From Grimontia indica (lineage in GTDB: Bacteria; Pseudomonadota; Gammaproteobacteria; Enterobacterales; Vibrionaceae), in the NCBI RefSeq assembly GCF_000333895.2, contig NZ_ANFM02000034.1, forward strand, positions 1 through 64,000: a stretch of DNA of 64,000 nucleotides, written 5' to 3'. The position numbers were made by a program, and so were the translations under genes. Shown in pieces: positions 37,417-46,225 of the stretch (positions are counted from its first letter, which is position 1; the number at the start of each line of letters is the position of its first letter). The notes under the pieces were generated by a model, which saw only the letters and a list, made by a program, of their open reading frames with translations, had not been told where the DNA came from and ran no database searches.

Positions 37417-38412
37417 CTACACTGAGCTGCCCGTCATTTTTTCAATTGCCTTCTTTTCCTGTTCGTTTAATTGAGATATTGCATTATCAAATGATTCCAG
37501 TGATTCTGTCTGCTTAACAAGAAGTTCATCTCTATTGGCAACAAGATTGACATCCTTACCTGATTGATCTTTCAATTTTGTGGGGTCTGCTCCAGCGGCT
37601 TTAACGGCCTCTATACTTTGATTCATTTGCATAATAGAGCCATTGAATTTGTTTGCTACTTCTGCCTTTTTCGCCATCAGATCATCTCGAAGACAGCCGA
37701 ACATACCAGCCATAGCTGCTGATGACTGCTTTATTTGAGCAGATCTTGTGGACGAGATACCAGACTGAAGGTTTTCTGACCGGTTTTTCACTTCTTCTCC
37801 ACAGCCTATAAACCCATCAGTTGCTGTAAATTGAGGTAAATGCATCTTCCACTCTTGCTGCTGTATAAAGAACTCAGGAACGTCTAGCTTTACAGAGGTT
37901 ATTTCCCACTTGAAATGTGGAATGCCTATAACAATTTCTTTTCTCTCAGTTTTGAATTGAGGGAGATATGTAATGATATCCGACCACTTCACAGTACATT
38001 TTGGGATCAAGTGCTTTGTACAATAAATCTCAGGGTATTGCCCTGTTTTTGTTGGTGCCATATATGTGGACACGAAATCAAAAGACATTCTTTCATTTTT
38101 CATTGTTACTTGCGGTACATGGAATTTCCATTCCTGCGTTTTCATTGTTACTGACGGCGTGCCAAAACGCATTGTGGTAATATCCCATGTTATATCGCCT
38201 TTAATCCAAGCACCACAATCATCAGACTTGTCTTTTACTTCTTCGGATTCATCATTGTAATTGTCATATTGCTGTTTGAACCCTTCATTAATATTATTTA
38301 ATTGCTCCTGATGAACTTGGCATTGAGGAGCATGAGAGAATTCTGGAACATTCTCTGCATGGGCTGCTGAAACGGCCATGATCAATATAGTTTTTGTGAT
38401 TGTTGTCTTCAT
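37417..38412 (-). CDS. exported protein with VPxF/QEWK beta repeats
   Basis: A 331-residue protein with a signal peptide (cleavage near residue 18, AHAEN). Residues about 65-205 contain repeated short strands of the form W-x-x-T-x-x-F-x-x-P-x-V-x-M and Q-E-W-K-x-H-V-P-Q, e.g. MKTQEWKFHVPQVTMKNE and IQQQEWKMHLPQFT. The C-terminal third is helical and probably coiled-coil (KSIEAVKAAGA-like region, then SLESFDNAISQLNEQEKK). Four cysteines are present in the repeat part. Family unnamed to me; unlinked orphan. GGAGG before ATG at 38412 sets the start. Confidence 0.68.
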   Translation of the reverse strand: MKTTITKTILIMAVSAAHAENVPEFSHAPQCQVHQEQLNNINEGFKQQYDNYNDESEEVKDKSDDCGAWIKGDITWDITTMRFGTPSVTMKTQEWKFHVPQVTMKNERMSFDFVSTYMAPTKTGQYPEIYCTKHLIPKCTVKWSDIITYLPQFKTERKEIVIGIPHFKWEITSVKLDVPEFFIQQQEWKMHLPQFTATDGFIGCGEEVKNRSENLQSGISSTRSAQIKQSSAAMAGMFGCLRDDLMAKKAEVANKFNGSIMQMNQSIEAVKAAGADPTKLKDQSGKDVNLVANRDELLVKQTESLESFDNAISQLNEQEKKAIEKMTGSSV

Positions 38413-38573
38413 TTTGACATCCTCCATTTGGGTGATGATTACAACACCTTATATCTAATCTTAATGCTAATGTCGCAATAATGGGCGCTTACCAAACCAC
38501 CAAAAACCACTTAACTGCATGTATTGTAAGAACTTTGAAAAGCTTACCGCAGTAACAAAGCGCCCCGTGTATA

Positions 38574-38637
38574 GTCTTGTTATCCGCAACCAAAAGACGA
38601 TCGCGGCTTGCCGATAACACCTTTATGAACAAGACTT
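38574..38637. repeat. long two-part hairpin
   Basis: Outer arms AGTCTTGTT (38574-38582) and AACAAGACT (38629-38637) pair perfectly. Inside, ATCCGCAA (38583-38590) pairs with TTGCCGAT (38609-38616) except for one base. TTTT follows the right arm. It may be a terminator or a relic of a recombination site; I found no core sequence proving either. Confidence 0.4.
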
Positions 38638-39085
38638 TTTGAATTAAAATCCGAACACTGAGAAATAAACACTTTAATCAAGTCACCAGACTGAAATTTA
38701 AAGCCATACAGATTTAATCCACCTGCTATGGAAAACTGGCTTAGCTTGCTAAACCTCAGAATGAATACTCGTAAAAAGATAAAGCGATATAATAATTTAT
38801 TAGGTCCCTAAATGGACATTTAAACACCCCCTTTTGTCCACAAATAACAAGCCACTGTCTATTGATGCTGACTTTCCCTTTGTTTTAAAACCATTTTTAG
38901 CAAAGCCAAAAATAAGCTGGTGAAAATGCCCAGAAGTTAGGGGGTATCATTAGCATGCGACACAATTTCACCTGTCGAGTGTATCAACAATGAACAAGTG
39001 AGGATTGGATGATAAAAAGGCATGATAAACGGGGGTCTATAACATACCGCTTTAAAAGTAATGCTGGCTCACTTTGGGGCATAAA

Positions 39086-39112
39086 CGTGCCAGAACAGAT
39101 CGACCTGGCACG
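39086..39112. repeat. 8-bp inverted repeat
   Basis: CGTGCCAG (39086-39093) and CTGGCACG (39105-39112) are perfect complements around an 11-base loop, in the gene-poor stretch. No T run follows. Confidence 0.4.
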
Positions 39113-39420
39113 AGGTGGGACAATTTTGAGTTTTGGGTTGCTATTGAAACACCCAGCTTCTGATAATTTTAGATTGAGGAAACGTAGCATCCAGATTTCT
39201 TGTGCTAGAGCACCTGCTAATGAAGCCAATGTAAAGATAATGAAAGTTTAGAAGTAGCATAAAATCCCATAAAATGTGCCTCCGCCACCTTCACTAAATG
39301 CGAAATGTTTTGTCATCGGGCATTCATAATCTTTCGCTATGTGCCTAGAAGCAATTAAGCACCAAATCGATACTAAAGGCCAAACAATGAATAGTTGCCT
39401 ACGCCCATTCTCTTTATCAG

Positions 39421-39543
39421 TTAACACTGAAGCACCGTGAAGTCTACGTCACTAATATTTGTCGCGTGTTTCACCACTTGGACGAGGTGCGGATGGAGCC
39501 CCTCAAGGCGTTGACGGGAGCGGTTGCCCAACTTATAGGTCAT
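39421..39543 (-). pseudogene. stub of a phage-type M15 peptidase endolysin
   Basis: The minus strand encodes a 40-residue peptide starting MTYKLGNRSRQRLEG and going on LHPHLVQVV...VDFTVLQC before a stop. This is the usual N-terminus of phage L-alanyl-D-glutamate endopeptidases of the M15 (VanY-like) family, which normally run to about 130 residues and continue after VDFTVLEG. The catalytic metal-binding part is absent, so this is a truncated relic, probably of a prophage or lysis cassette. Confidence 0.7.
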
Positions 39544-39612
39544 AGATGCAGGCCATAAAAGACGATTCATGACCCGAAAATGCCTGCTTTGTTGTTGACG
39601 GTTTAAGTGAAG

Positions 39613-40965
39613 ATGTTCACCGAGGGGGAAGGTTTGGTTGAGAAGTCGGTAGGTCCGGGGTTTAGACGTTATCAAAAAAAGAACCCGCGCCACATTTCTA
39701 CTCCGCTGCGCCATTTAGCTTTGAGGCTTGAAAACCTTCATTTGACGAGAATTTTTTCTGCTTTGAGTTCTCTACTGCTGATATTCACTCTATTAAGCTT
39801 CTATTGGGATTATACGGGGAGAGAGGAGCAAAGAACTGTGAATGCCTGGCAACTTCTAGCGTCACAGGCACCAGGGAACAGTGGAAAAAAAGAAGCTCTA
39901 GAGTATCTCAACAGAAAAGGAGAATCATTAATCGGAATTGACCTATCTAGTCACCTAGATGCCAATCCCAATAGTTCAGGACCCTATTTTTATAATCTAA
40001 AACTAGAAGACGCAACATTAGAAAATTCAGCTCTCGAGAAAGCTGTAATACTAAGTTCTGAATTTATAAATACCAACGTCACTCATGCCGACTTGTCGTC
40101 TATTAGTGTCTCGCGATCTAATTTCGTGGAATTCAAGGCGTCTGGAGCGAACCTTTCAAACAGCTCCTTCACCTCTTCTGAGCTCGTATCGGCAAAATTC
40201 ATGGGCGCAAATTTAAATGATTCACTATTTTTCAAAACAGATTTAAGAGATACGGATTTCGCTCACTCCGAAGTAAAACGCGCTAATTTTCACAAAGTGA
40301 ATTTGTCGGGTTCCAATCTTTTCTTGGCTAAGTTTCACGATACTAAACTTAGAGATGTCTCGCTAGTGAATGCAAATCTCGAATTCACTGACCTCAAACG
40401 CGCAATGCTCGTAAATGTTGATTTTACTGAGGACGAATCTAGCCTTTATGATGAAAAAACTTGTTCCATTTTGCAGAAAGCATTTGATTGGCAGCATGCA
40501 GTAAGAGACGAGGCTATTGCTTGTGGGGAAAGGATCCCTCCAACAACTAGTAGCACACCAGACTTCAACAACAAAACATTAACTGATGAAGATTTCTCAT
40601 ATGGCTTGTTGGATAGGAAAGAGTTTATTGGTTCCAATTTAACGAACTCAAATTTTGACTTCGCGCGGCTGAAACGAGCTAAATTTAATGATGCTGACTT
40701 AGCAAACGTTAGTTTTATAGCCGCTAATTTGTCAGAAGCTTCGTTTACCGACTCAAACCTTGTCAATGCTGAATTTTATGAAGCCGATTTATCGGGTGCT
40801 TACTTTCTAAGAGTTGACTTTACAGAAGATCCAGCGACCCTTTACGATGAAAAAACGTGTGAAAAGTTACGTGATTCATTTAACTGGCATCTCGCTATAA
40901 GAGATGAAGAACTCGCGTGTGGTAAAAGCATTCCCAGTTTTCCGGTTTTACCGCTAGATGACTGA
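39613..40965 (+). CDS. membrane-anchored pentapeptide-repeat protein
   Basis: A protein of about 450 residues. A basic N-terminus leads to one membrane helix (about residues 45-64). The rest consists of two pentapeptide-repeat blocks with the A-D/N-L-x-x pattern (e.g. ANLSNSSFTSSELVSAKFMG), which fold as right-handed quadrilateral beta-helices. Each block ends in the same roughly 50-residue module: DFTEDxxxLYDEKTC, a helix with F-D/N-W, RDExxACG and IP. The start is uncertain: GTG at 39607, ATG at 39613 or TTG at 39634 behind a purine-rich tract. The 5' end is antisense to sequence upstream of the endolysin stub. Function unknown. Confidence 0.75.
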   Translation: MFTEGEGLVEKSVGPGFRRYQKKNPRHISTPLRHLALRLENLHLTRIFSALSSLLLIFTLLSFYWDYTGREEQRTVNAWQLLASQAPGNSGKKEALEYLNRKGESLIGIDLSSHLDANPNSSGPYFYNLKLEDATLENSALEKAVILSSEFINTNVTHADLSSISVSRSNFVEFKASGANLSNSSFTSSELVSAKFMGANLNDSLFFKTDLRDTDFAHSEVKRANFHKVNLSGSNLFLAKFHDTKLRDVSLVNANLEFTDLKRAMLVNVDFTEDESSLYDEKTCSILQKAFDWQHAVRDEAIACGERIPPTTSSTPDFNNKTLTDEDFSYGLLDRKEFIGSNLTNSNFDFARLKRAKFNDADLANVSFIAANLSEASFTDSNLVNAEFYEADLSGAYFLRVDFTEDPATLYDEKTCEKLRDSFNWHLAIRDEELACGKSIPSFPVLPLDD

Positions 40966-41063
40966 TTTGCTAACCCCTAACAATATTCATCACATGCCGC
41001 CGGGATATCCCGTACACCCTCCCGAGGATAGCGGCCCGGTTTCTTCCCCTGTGGGATCGTGGA
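40966..41063. other. short gap without a supported feature
   Basis: The space between the pentapeptide-repeat gene and the IS66 relic. An open frame on the minus strand passes through it, but only its upstream part matches a transposase gene start; the rest matches nothing. Confidence 0.35.
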
Positions 41064-41474
41064 GCGCTCACAATACAAGTAAACGTTCAGTGCACTTAAC
41101 ATTCTCCTCATGACAGTGCTCCGAATAAGTCGGCTAACTTGGTCGCAGGTGTTCCCTGGGGAATGCATAGTTCAACTTCATAATGAATAGCGTCATGTTG
41201 GCAACGGGCATTTGACCAGATGTTAGCGTGTCGATTTTTCGATGATTTCGCCTTTGACAAAGCCACCTGAGCTTACTGTTTCTGAACGCGTTAATTGTTG
41301 GCGTTTGGTATAGAAAGTGGAAAGGCTCAGACCGTGATGTTCACAAAAAACATGTTGTGATAGCTGGCTAGATTCTTAGCTTTCGAACAGGATTTCCATT
41401 TTTGGTCGGTGCGTGGCTTGACCTTATGGTGGACTCAGCATGATGAAAATTTGAGGTTTATGGGGCGCTTATCC
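41064..41474 (-). mobile_element. decayed IS66-family element (tnpA and start of tnpB)
   Basis: On the minus strand an IS66-like left end (ataagcgcccc, near 41461-41471) is followed by pieces of TnpA: RTDQKW at 41396-41413, then, after a frameshift and an internal stop, CEHHGLSLSTFYTKRQQLTR, then a further broken stretch and the TnpA C-terminus TPATKLADLFGALS with stop at 41108. ATGA at this point starts TnpB: MRRMLSALNVYLYCER, after which similarity stops. TnpC is missing. The element cannot encode a working transposase. Confidence 0.75.
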
Positions 41475-41594
41475 ACAAATCTCTAAGTTTGCATGAGAAA
41501 ATGTATCGAAAAATCTTGAAGTAGGACTGTATGGATTTACCGTTCTCTAACGGGAAAAGGGGCAAAAACATGTTAGCTATCGATGGCATTCAGC

Positions 41595-41624
41595 ATTCCT
41601 AAAAGCCACCCCGCAGGGTGGCTT
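41595..41624 (-). terminator. terminator of the lactam/GABA operon
   Basis: AAGCCACCC (41603-41611) and GGGTGGCTT (41616-41624) pair perfectly around CGCA. On the minus strand TTTT follows. It lies 13 bases behind the gabT stop and ends the ten-gene operon. Confidence 0.85.
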
Positions 41625-41636
41625 CTCTGTTTTCCG

Positions 41637-42905
41637 TTAGCGCAAAGAGAGCAACGCCTTCCTCATAATGTCTATCGCTTCTTCGACGATATGGTTTTCG
41701 ACAGTGAGTGGTGGTAGCAATCTGATTGCGTTGCCGAACTGACCACAGGGCAGCAAGATAAGCCCTTTGCTCCGGCAGGCTTTGATAAAAGGCTGCACAT
41801 GGCGGGGTTCGGGTTGTCCATCGAAGACGAAATCAAACGCAATCATGGCACCTTTGTGGCGGATATGATCGATAGGCAGCTCAGGATTCAGTTCTTTTAT
41901 CTCGGAAAAAGCCTGATGCAGGCGGCTTCCCACAGCCTCGGCTCGGTCATTAAGGCATTTGGATTCCAATTCATCCAAAACAGCTAGTGCGGCTGCGCAT
42001 CCCACTGGGCTACCACCATAGGTACCACCAAGGCCGCCCGGCGTTGGGCTGTCCATGATGTCGCGTTTGCCGATAATGCCAGAAAGTGGATAGCCACCTG
42101 CCAGCGCTTTTGCCACTGTGATCAAATCGGGCTGCACATCAAAATGTTCGCTAGCGAGGGTTTTCCCTGTGCGACCAAAGCCTGTCTGCACTTCGTCGAA
42201 AATCAGCACAATGCCGTGTTCATCGCAAAGGGCGCGAAGGTGTTCCATCAGCGCATTTGGCGCGGCATAAAACCCGCCTTCCCCTTGAACAGGTTCCAGC
42301 ACAATGGCGGCAACGGAAGAGGGAGCAATGTCCGTCTTGAACAGTTTCTCCAGTTGTTGCAGCGAATAGGCGGTATCAATGCCCTGATAAGGAACCGGGA
42401 AGGGAATGTGGTAGATGTCATTCGGGAACGGACCGAAGCCTTCTTTGTATGGGGCAATTTTTCCGGTCATGCCCATGGTTAAAAGCGTCCGGCCATGAAA
42501 CCCACCATGAAAGGCGATAACACCGCTTCGTTTGGTGTAATGACGTGCGATTTTTACCGCATTTTCCAATGCCTCAGCACCTGTGGTCATTAAGATGGTT
42601 TTAGCATCATCAATCGGGGCGATGGCATTTAAACGTTCGGCTAACTCAATGTAATTCTCATAGCCCGCGACCTGAAAAGCCGTGTGGCTGAATTTCTCGA
42701 TTTGTTCAGTGACTGCCTGCGTGACAGCGCGGTTATTATGACCGGTATTAACGACTGCAATTCCCGCCGCGAAGTCGATATAACGGTTGTCTTCCACATC
42801 CCAAAATTCTGCATTTTTGGCACGTTTTACAAACAGAGGGGTAGCCGAAGCCACGCCTCTGGGAACCGCCGCATTGCGGCGATCCATCAGTGACTGGTTG
42901 TTCAT
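41637..42905 (-). CDS. gabT: 4-aminobutyrate aminotransferase
   Basis: Cytosolic pyridoxal-phosphate enzyme of 422 residues that transfers the amino group of GABA to 2-oxoglutarate, giving succinate semialdehyde. Class III aminotransferase signature is visible: LIFDEVQTGFGRTGK with the cofactor Asp context, the cofactor lysine in ITVAKALAGGYP, and GGTYGGSP near the phosphate site. The opening RRNAAVPRGVASATPLFVKR is typical of GabT. It is the last gene of the operon, 23 bases behind gabD, so its product aldehyde passes to the enzyme of the neighbouring gene. Confidence 0.93.
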   Translation of the reverse strand: MNNQSLMDRRNAAVPRGVASATPLFVKRAKNAEFWDVEDNRYIDFAAGIAVVNTGHNNRAVTQAVTEQIEKFSHTAFQVAGYENYIELAERLNAIAPIDDAKTILMTTGAEALENAVKIARHYTKRSGVIAFHGGFHGRTLLTMGMTGKIAPYKEGFGPFPNDIYHIPFPVPYQGIDTAYSLQQLEKLFKTDIAPSSVAAIVLEPVQGEGGFYAAPNALMEHLRALCDEHGIVLIFDEVQTGFGRTGKTLASEHFDVQPDLITVAKALAGGYPLSGIIGKRDIMDSPTPGGLGGTYGGSPVGCAAALAVLDELESKCLNDRAEAVGSRLHQAFSEIKELNPELPIDHIRHKGAMIAFDFVFDGQPEPRHVQPFIKACRSKGLILLPCGQFGNAIRLLPPLTVENHIVEEAIDIMRKALLSLR

Positions 42906-42928
42906 TGTTGGTTCCTGATACTGGTGAG

Positions 42929-44371
42929 TTACAAGAGTCCGCCAAAGCAGACGTATTTGGTTTCGAGGTACTCTTCGATGCCTTGTCGCGATCCTTCCCG
43001 GCCTAAGCCGGAGGCTTTCACACCGCCAAAGGGGGCGACTTCATTAGAAATCACGCCTTCATTCACGCCGACCATGCCGTATTCCAACGCTTCGCTGACA
43101 CGCAAACAGCGCTGGGTGTCCCGCGAATAGAAATAGGCAGCGAGGCCATATTCCGTGTCGTTGGCCATCGCAATGGCTTGCGCTTCATCTTCAAAGCGGA
43201 AAAGGGGAGCGACGGGGCCAAAGGTCTCTTCAGAAGCAATCCGCATGGCAGGGGTAACATCGGCCAATACGGTAGGTTGATAGAAGAGGCCACCCAGCGA
43301 ATGGCTGGCTCCGCCGGTTAGCCGCCGTGCTCCCAAAACCAGTGCATCGCGTATGTGTGATTCGACTTTATCGAGTGCTGAGCGGTTGATGAGTGGGCCA
43401 ATCTGGTTTCTGGGCTCAAGCCCTGCGCCGACTTTGAGGTTGCTGACGGCATTGGCAAACTTTTCTGCAAAGGCGTCATAGATGCCGGACTGCACCAAGA
43501 TGCGGTTTGCGCACACGCAGGTTTGCCCCGCATTTCGGAACTTGGAGGCCAGAGCCCCTTCGACAGCAGCATCGATATCTGCATCATCAAAGACGATAAA
43601 GGGTGCGTTGCCGCCGAGCTCCATCGACACCCGTTTAACGGTATCGGCACATTGCTTGATCAGCGTTTTGCCAACCGCTGTTGAGCCTGTGAAAGAGAGC
43701 TTACGTACATCTGGGCTGTCGCAGAGCACTTTGCCCACCTCGGCACCGTGGGAGGCGGTCACCACATTAATGACACCATCCGGTATACCGGCTTCCTGCG
43801 CCAATGACGCCAGCGCCAACGCGGAAAGGGGTGTCGCTTCTGCCGGTTTGACGACGATGGTGCATCCTGCTGCAAGGGCGGGGGCGACTTTGCGGGTGAT
43901 CATCGCGATGGGGAAATTCCATGGCGTGATAGCCGCGCAGACACCGACAGGTTGCTTGATGGTTTGCAAACGTCTGTCTATCGCGGTTGTCGGAATAACA
44001 TCACCATAAGTGCGTTTCCCCTCTTCCGCGAACCATTGGATGAATGAAGCGCCGTAGCCAACTTCACCGATGGACTCAGCCAAAGGCTTGCCCGATTCCT
44101 GTGTAATGAGCGCTGCCAAATCCGATTGGTTTTCCATAATGAGGTTAAACCAATTCATCAGCTTTTCTGACCGCTGCTTAGCCGTGGTTGTTCGCCAGCT
44201 GCTGAATGCCTTTTGGGCTGCATCAATCGCGGCTTGGGTGTCGCTTTCACCCATCTCAGGGACATGGGCGATGATGTTGGTGTAGGCAGGATCGAAAATG
44301 GGGTAGGTTTTCCCGCTTTCACTGTCGACCCAATCGCCACCAATGAATGCCTTATCTCGAATCAACGTCAT
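42929..44371 (-). CDS. gabD: succinate-semialdehyde dehydrogenase
   Basis: NAD(P)-dependent aldehyde dehydrogenase of 480 residues. Conserved parts: substrate-binding and cofactor region ITPWNFPIAMITRK, SFTGSTAVGK, catalytic Glu in MELGGNAPFIVFDDAD and nucleophile Cys in NAGQTCVCANR. The opening IGGDWVDSESGKTYPIFDPA and the last part (FGGVKASGLGREGS) are those of the GabD group, which oxidises succinate semialdehyde to succinate. ATG overlaps the pxpC stop by 4 bases. Confidence 0.93.
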   Translation of the reverse strand: MTLIRDKAFIGGDWVDSESGKTYPIFDPAYTNIIAHVPEMGESDTQAAIDAAQKAFSSWRTTTAKQRSEKLMNWFNLIMENQSDLAALITQESGKPLAESIGEVGYGASFIQWFAEEGKRTYGDVIPTTAIDRRLQTIKQPVGVCAAITPWNFPIAMITRKVAPALAAGCTIVVKPAEATPLSALALASLAQEAGIPDGVINVVTASHGAEVGKVLCDSPDVRKLSFTGSTAVGKTLIKQCADTVKRVSMELGGNAPFIVFDDADIDAAVEGALASKFRNAGQTCVCANRILVQSGIYDAFAEKFANAVSNLKVGAGLEPRNQIGPLINRSALDKVESHIRDALVLGARRLTGGASHSLGGLFYQPTVLADVTPAMRIASEETFGPVAPLFRFEDEAQAIAMANDTEYGLAAYFYSRDTQRCLRVSEALEYGMVGVNEGVISNEVAPFGGVKASGLGREGSRQGIEEYLETKYVCFGGLL

Positions 44372-45351
44372 CGTGCGGCCCCGCTTTTCTCGATATGCTG
44401 TTTGGCATATTTCAACAGCGCGTCATATTCCTTGCGGGCTTTCAGCGCATCTTCCAGCGAGACTTGCACAAACTGGGTCTGTGAATTGGGCTGCATCTGA
44501 CCGATAAGATCCATGTCTACCGACACCACGGTGCCAATCATGAAGTAGCCTCCGCCTGAAACGGCGTCTCGGTGCAACACAATGGGTTCTTTCCCTGCTG
44601 GCACCTGAATTGAGCCATAGGGATAACAGCCGTCGACAATGTTGGAAGGGTCGGATCCGGCGCCAAACGGCTGCTCGCGCTCGACAAACTCTAATGGCGT
44701 GCCGTTTTTGAACCGGTAGCCAATGCGGTCTGCTTCTGGCGCTACCTGCCAGGTATCGTTGAAAAACTGCTCGCCAGCCGCTTTGGTGATCCGGTGCCAG
44801 TAAAGGCCGGGAACCACCCGCAACTGATTCAACCTTGGCCTGCGTAGAAAGTCGGGTAAATAGCGTTCTTCAAACGGCGCTTCATCGCTGCCGACAGGCA
44901 GTTCGTCCCCGGCTTGTAGCAATCTGCCTTCAAATCCGCCCAGCGCCCCGAGCGTATAGGTCGAACGGCTTCCCAGCACCTCAGGCACATCAATGCCTCC
45001 AGCAATGGCGATATAAATTCGCGCGCCGCCTGTCAGATGTGAGAAGGATAGGGTCTGACCTGCTTTCACCGCAAAGCTTGCCCAATTGACCTGCTCTTCC
45101 CCATCAAGGATGGGGGTCATATCTGCTCCTGTAACGGCCACGGTGGCGTCCTGATTGAACGTCAGTTTGGGCCCCATAAACACCGCTTCCAACACTGCCG
45201 CGTTTTCGTCGTTACCAACCAGCCAGTTGGCGCAACGACAGGCGAATCTGTCCATCGCACCTGAGACCGGAATGCCAAGATGAAAATACCCTTTGCGGCC
45301 CAAATCCTGCACAGAGGTGGCGAGCCCGGGGTGGATAACATTAATGCTCAT
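44368..45351 (-). CDS. pxpC: 5-oxoprolinase subunit C-like / biotin-dependent carboxyltransferase
   Basis: A 327-residue protein of the KipA/PxpC family (homologous to the allophanate-hydrolase subunit 2 and to a carboxyltransferase part of urea carboxylase). Typical: VIHPGLATSVQDLGRKGY, GIPVSGAMDRFACR, AGGIDVPEVLGSRSTYTLG, and GGYFMIGTV near the end. Together with PxpB it forms the carboxyltransferase-like or kinase-like part of lactam-opening complexes. ATG at 45351 (11-base overlap with pxpB) is chosen over the open frame to 45483. Confidence 0.87.
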   Translation of the reverse strand: MSINVIHPGLATSVQDLGRKGYFHLGIPVSGAMDRFACRCANWLVGNDENAAVLEAVFMGPKLTFNQDATVAVTGADMTPILDGEEQVNWASFAVKAGQTLSFSHLTGGARIYIAIAGGIDVPEVLGSRSTYTLGALGGFEGRLLQAGDELPVGSDEAPFEERYLPDFLRRPRLNQLRVVPGLYWHRITKAAGEQFFNDTWQVAPEADRIGYRFKNGTPLEFVEREQPFGAGSDPSNIVDGCYPYGSIQVPAGKEPIVLHRDAVSGGGYFMIGTVVSVDMDLIGQMQPNSQTQFVQVSLEDALKARKEYDALLKYAKQHIEKSGAAR

Positions 45352-46216
45352 ACAGCGCCTCCTGCATTGCTGCGTTATAGCCCGCCATGTCTTTTTCAAA
45401 CTCAGACAGTGAGAACCGAACCGATTTTGTGCGAGGTTGGTAGGTACCGTCTTCGACCTGTTTGACGATCTCGTGATACTCATTTTCTGAGATAGGTTTG
45501 AACTTCACGATGTCGCCCGGTTGGAAGAACACCAGAAAATCCTTCAGGTGTGCCGCGTTTTGCGCCGGGTCGTAAATAGGGACAGGGGTGACACCGAACA
45601 TTTGGTAGCCACCGGCGCCCCGCACGGAGTAAATACAGGAGAAACAGCCACCATAGCCCACCGTCAGCTTGGGGGTGTCGGTTCTGGGTCTGACGTATTT
45701 CGGTACCTGTATTTGCTTGTCGCGTTCAACCATTTGGAACATGAACGGCAGACCGGAAACGAACCCCACCATGGTGACAAACCAGGGGGAACCGGAATGT
45801 GCTTCAATAAAGGCTTCAATGGAGTCATAGCCGTTGATTCTGGCGGCGTAAGAGAGATCGGTGCCTTCCGGATCCTGATGGCGATCGCGAAACCGCATCA
45901 GGGTTTCATGGGTCCAGGGGTCTTGGTAGAAAACCGGCACCTCAACGATGCGGGTATCGATTTCTGCTTTTCCTGCCGCTTGCGCTTTTTCGATGTCCTG
46001 AATCGCGGCGAGCATGGTTTCAGGCGCGCAAACGTCGGGATTGTACTTCACCTGAAATGAGGCGTTTGCCGGGCAGATTTCCTCAACGCCGGGCAGGTTC
46101 GCTTCACGGATGGCCTGGGTGATCGACAAGCTTTTGAAAAAGGCAGCGAGCGACATTTCTTCGCTGACTTCGACGAAAATATGCTCGTCGCCGCCGTATG
46201 AATAGCGTGTTTTCAT
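45341..46216 (-). CDS. pxpB: 5-oxoprolinase subunit B-like (KipI family)
   Basis: A 291-residue member of the KipI/PxpB (allophanate hydrolase subunit 1) family. The family core is visible in EICPANASFQVKYNPDVC, FVSGLPFMFQM, RPRTDTPKLTVGYGG and GGYQMFGVTPVPIYDP. It is longer than the usual PxpB (about 220) by an N-terminal and central insertion, as in proteins found with separate biotin carboxylase genes. Partner of PxpC and probably of the biotin carrier encoded upstream. Confidence 0.87.
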   Translation of the reverse strand: MKTRYSYGGDEHIFVEVSEEMSLAAFFKSLSITQAIREANLPGVEEICPANASFQVKYNPDVCAPETMLAAIQDIEKAQAAGKAEIDTRIVEVPVFYQDPWTHETLMRFRDRHQDPEGTDLSYAARINGYDSIEAFIEAHSGSPWFVTMVGFVSGLPFMFQMVERDKQIQVPKYVRPRTDTPKLTVGYGGCFSCIYSVRGAGGYQMFGVTPVPIYDPAQNAAHLKDFLVFFQPGDIVKFKPISENEYHEIVKQVEDGTYQPRTKSVRFSLSEFEKDMAGYNAAMQEALYEH

Positions 46217-46225
46217 TGTCCTTCC

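Larger units (their letters stand above)
38413..39420. other. gene-poor stretch with hairpins
   Basis: About 1 kb, AT-rich at first, without a gene I can support. It holds a long imperfect hairpin at 38574-38637 and an 8-bp inverted repeat at 39086-39112. Two overlapping open frames of about 80 codons lie on opposite strands at 38984-39251; neither has a ribosome binding site or a recognised domain. The stretch may be the debris of a mobile element. Confidence 0.5.

Noticed and set aside
38574-38637. Integron attC site
   Set aside because: The hairpin is of suitable size, but the GTTRRRY/RYYYAAC core boxes are not at the proper places and no cassette array or integrase is in the window.
40977-41168. 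A 63-codon minus-strand frame as a gene
   Set aside because: Only its middle part fits the start of IS66 tnpB; it belongs to the decayed element.
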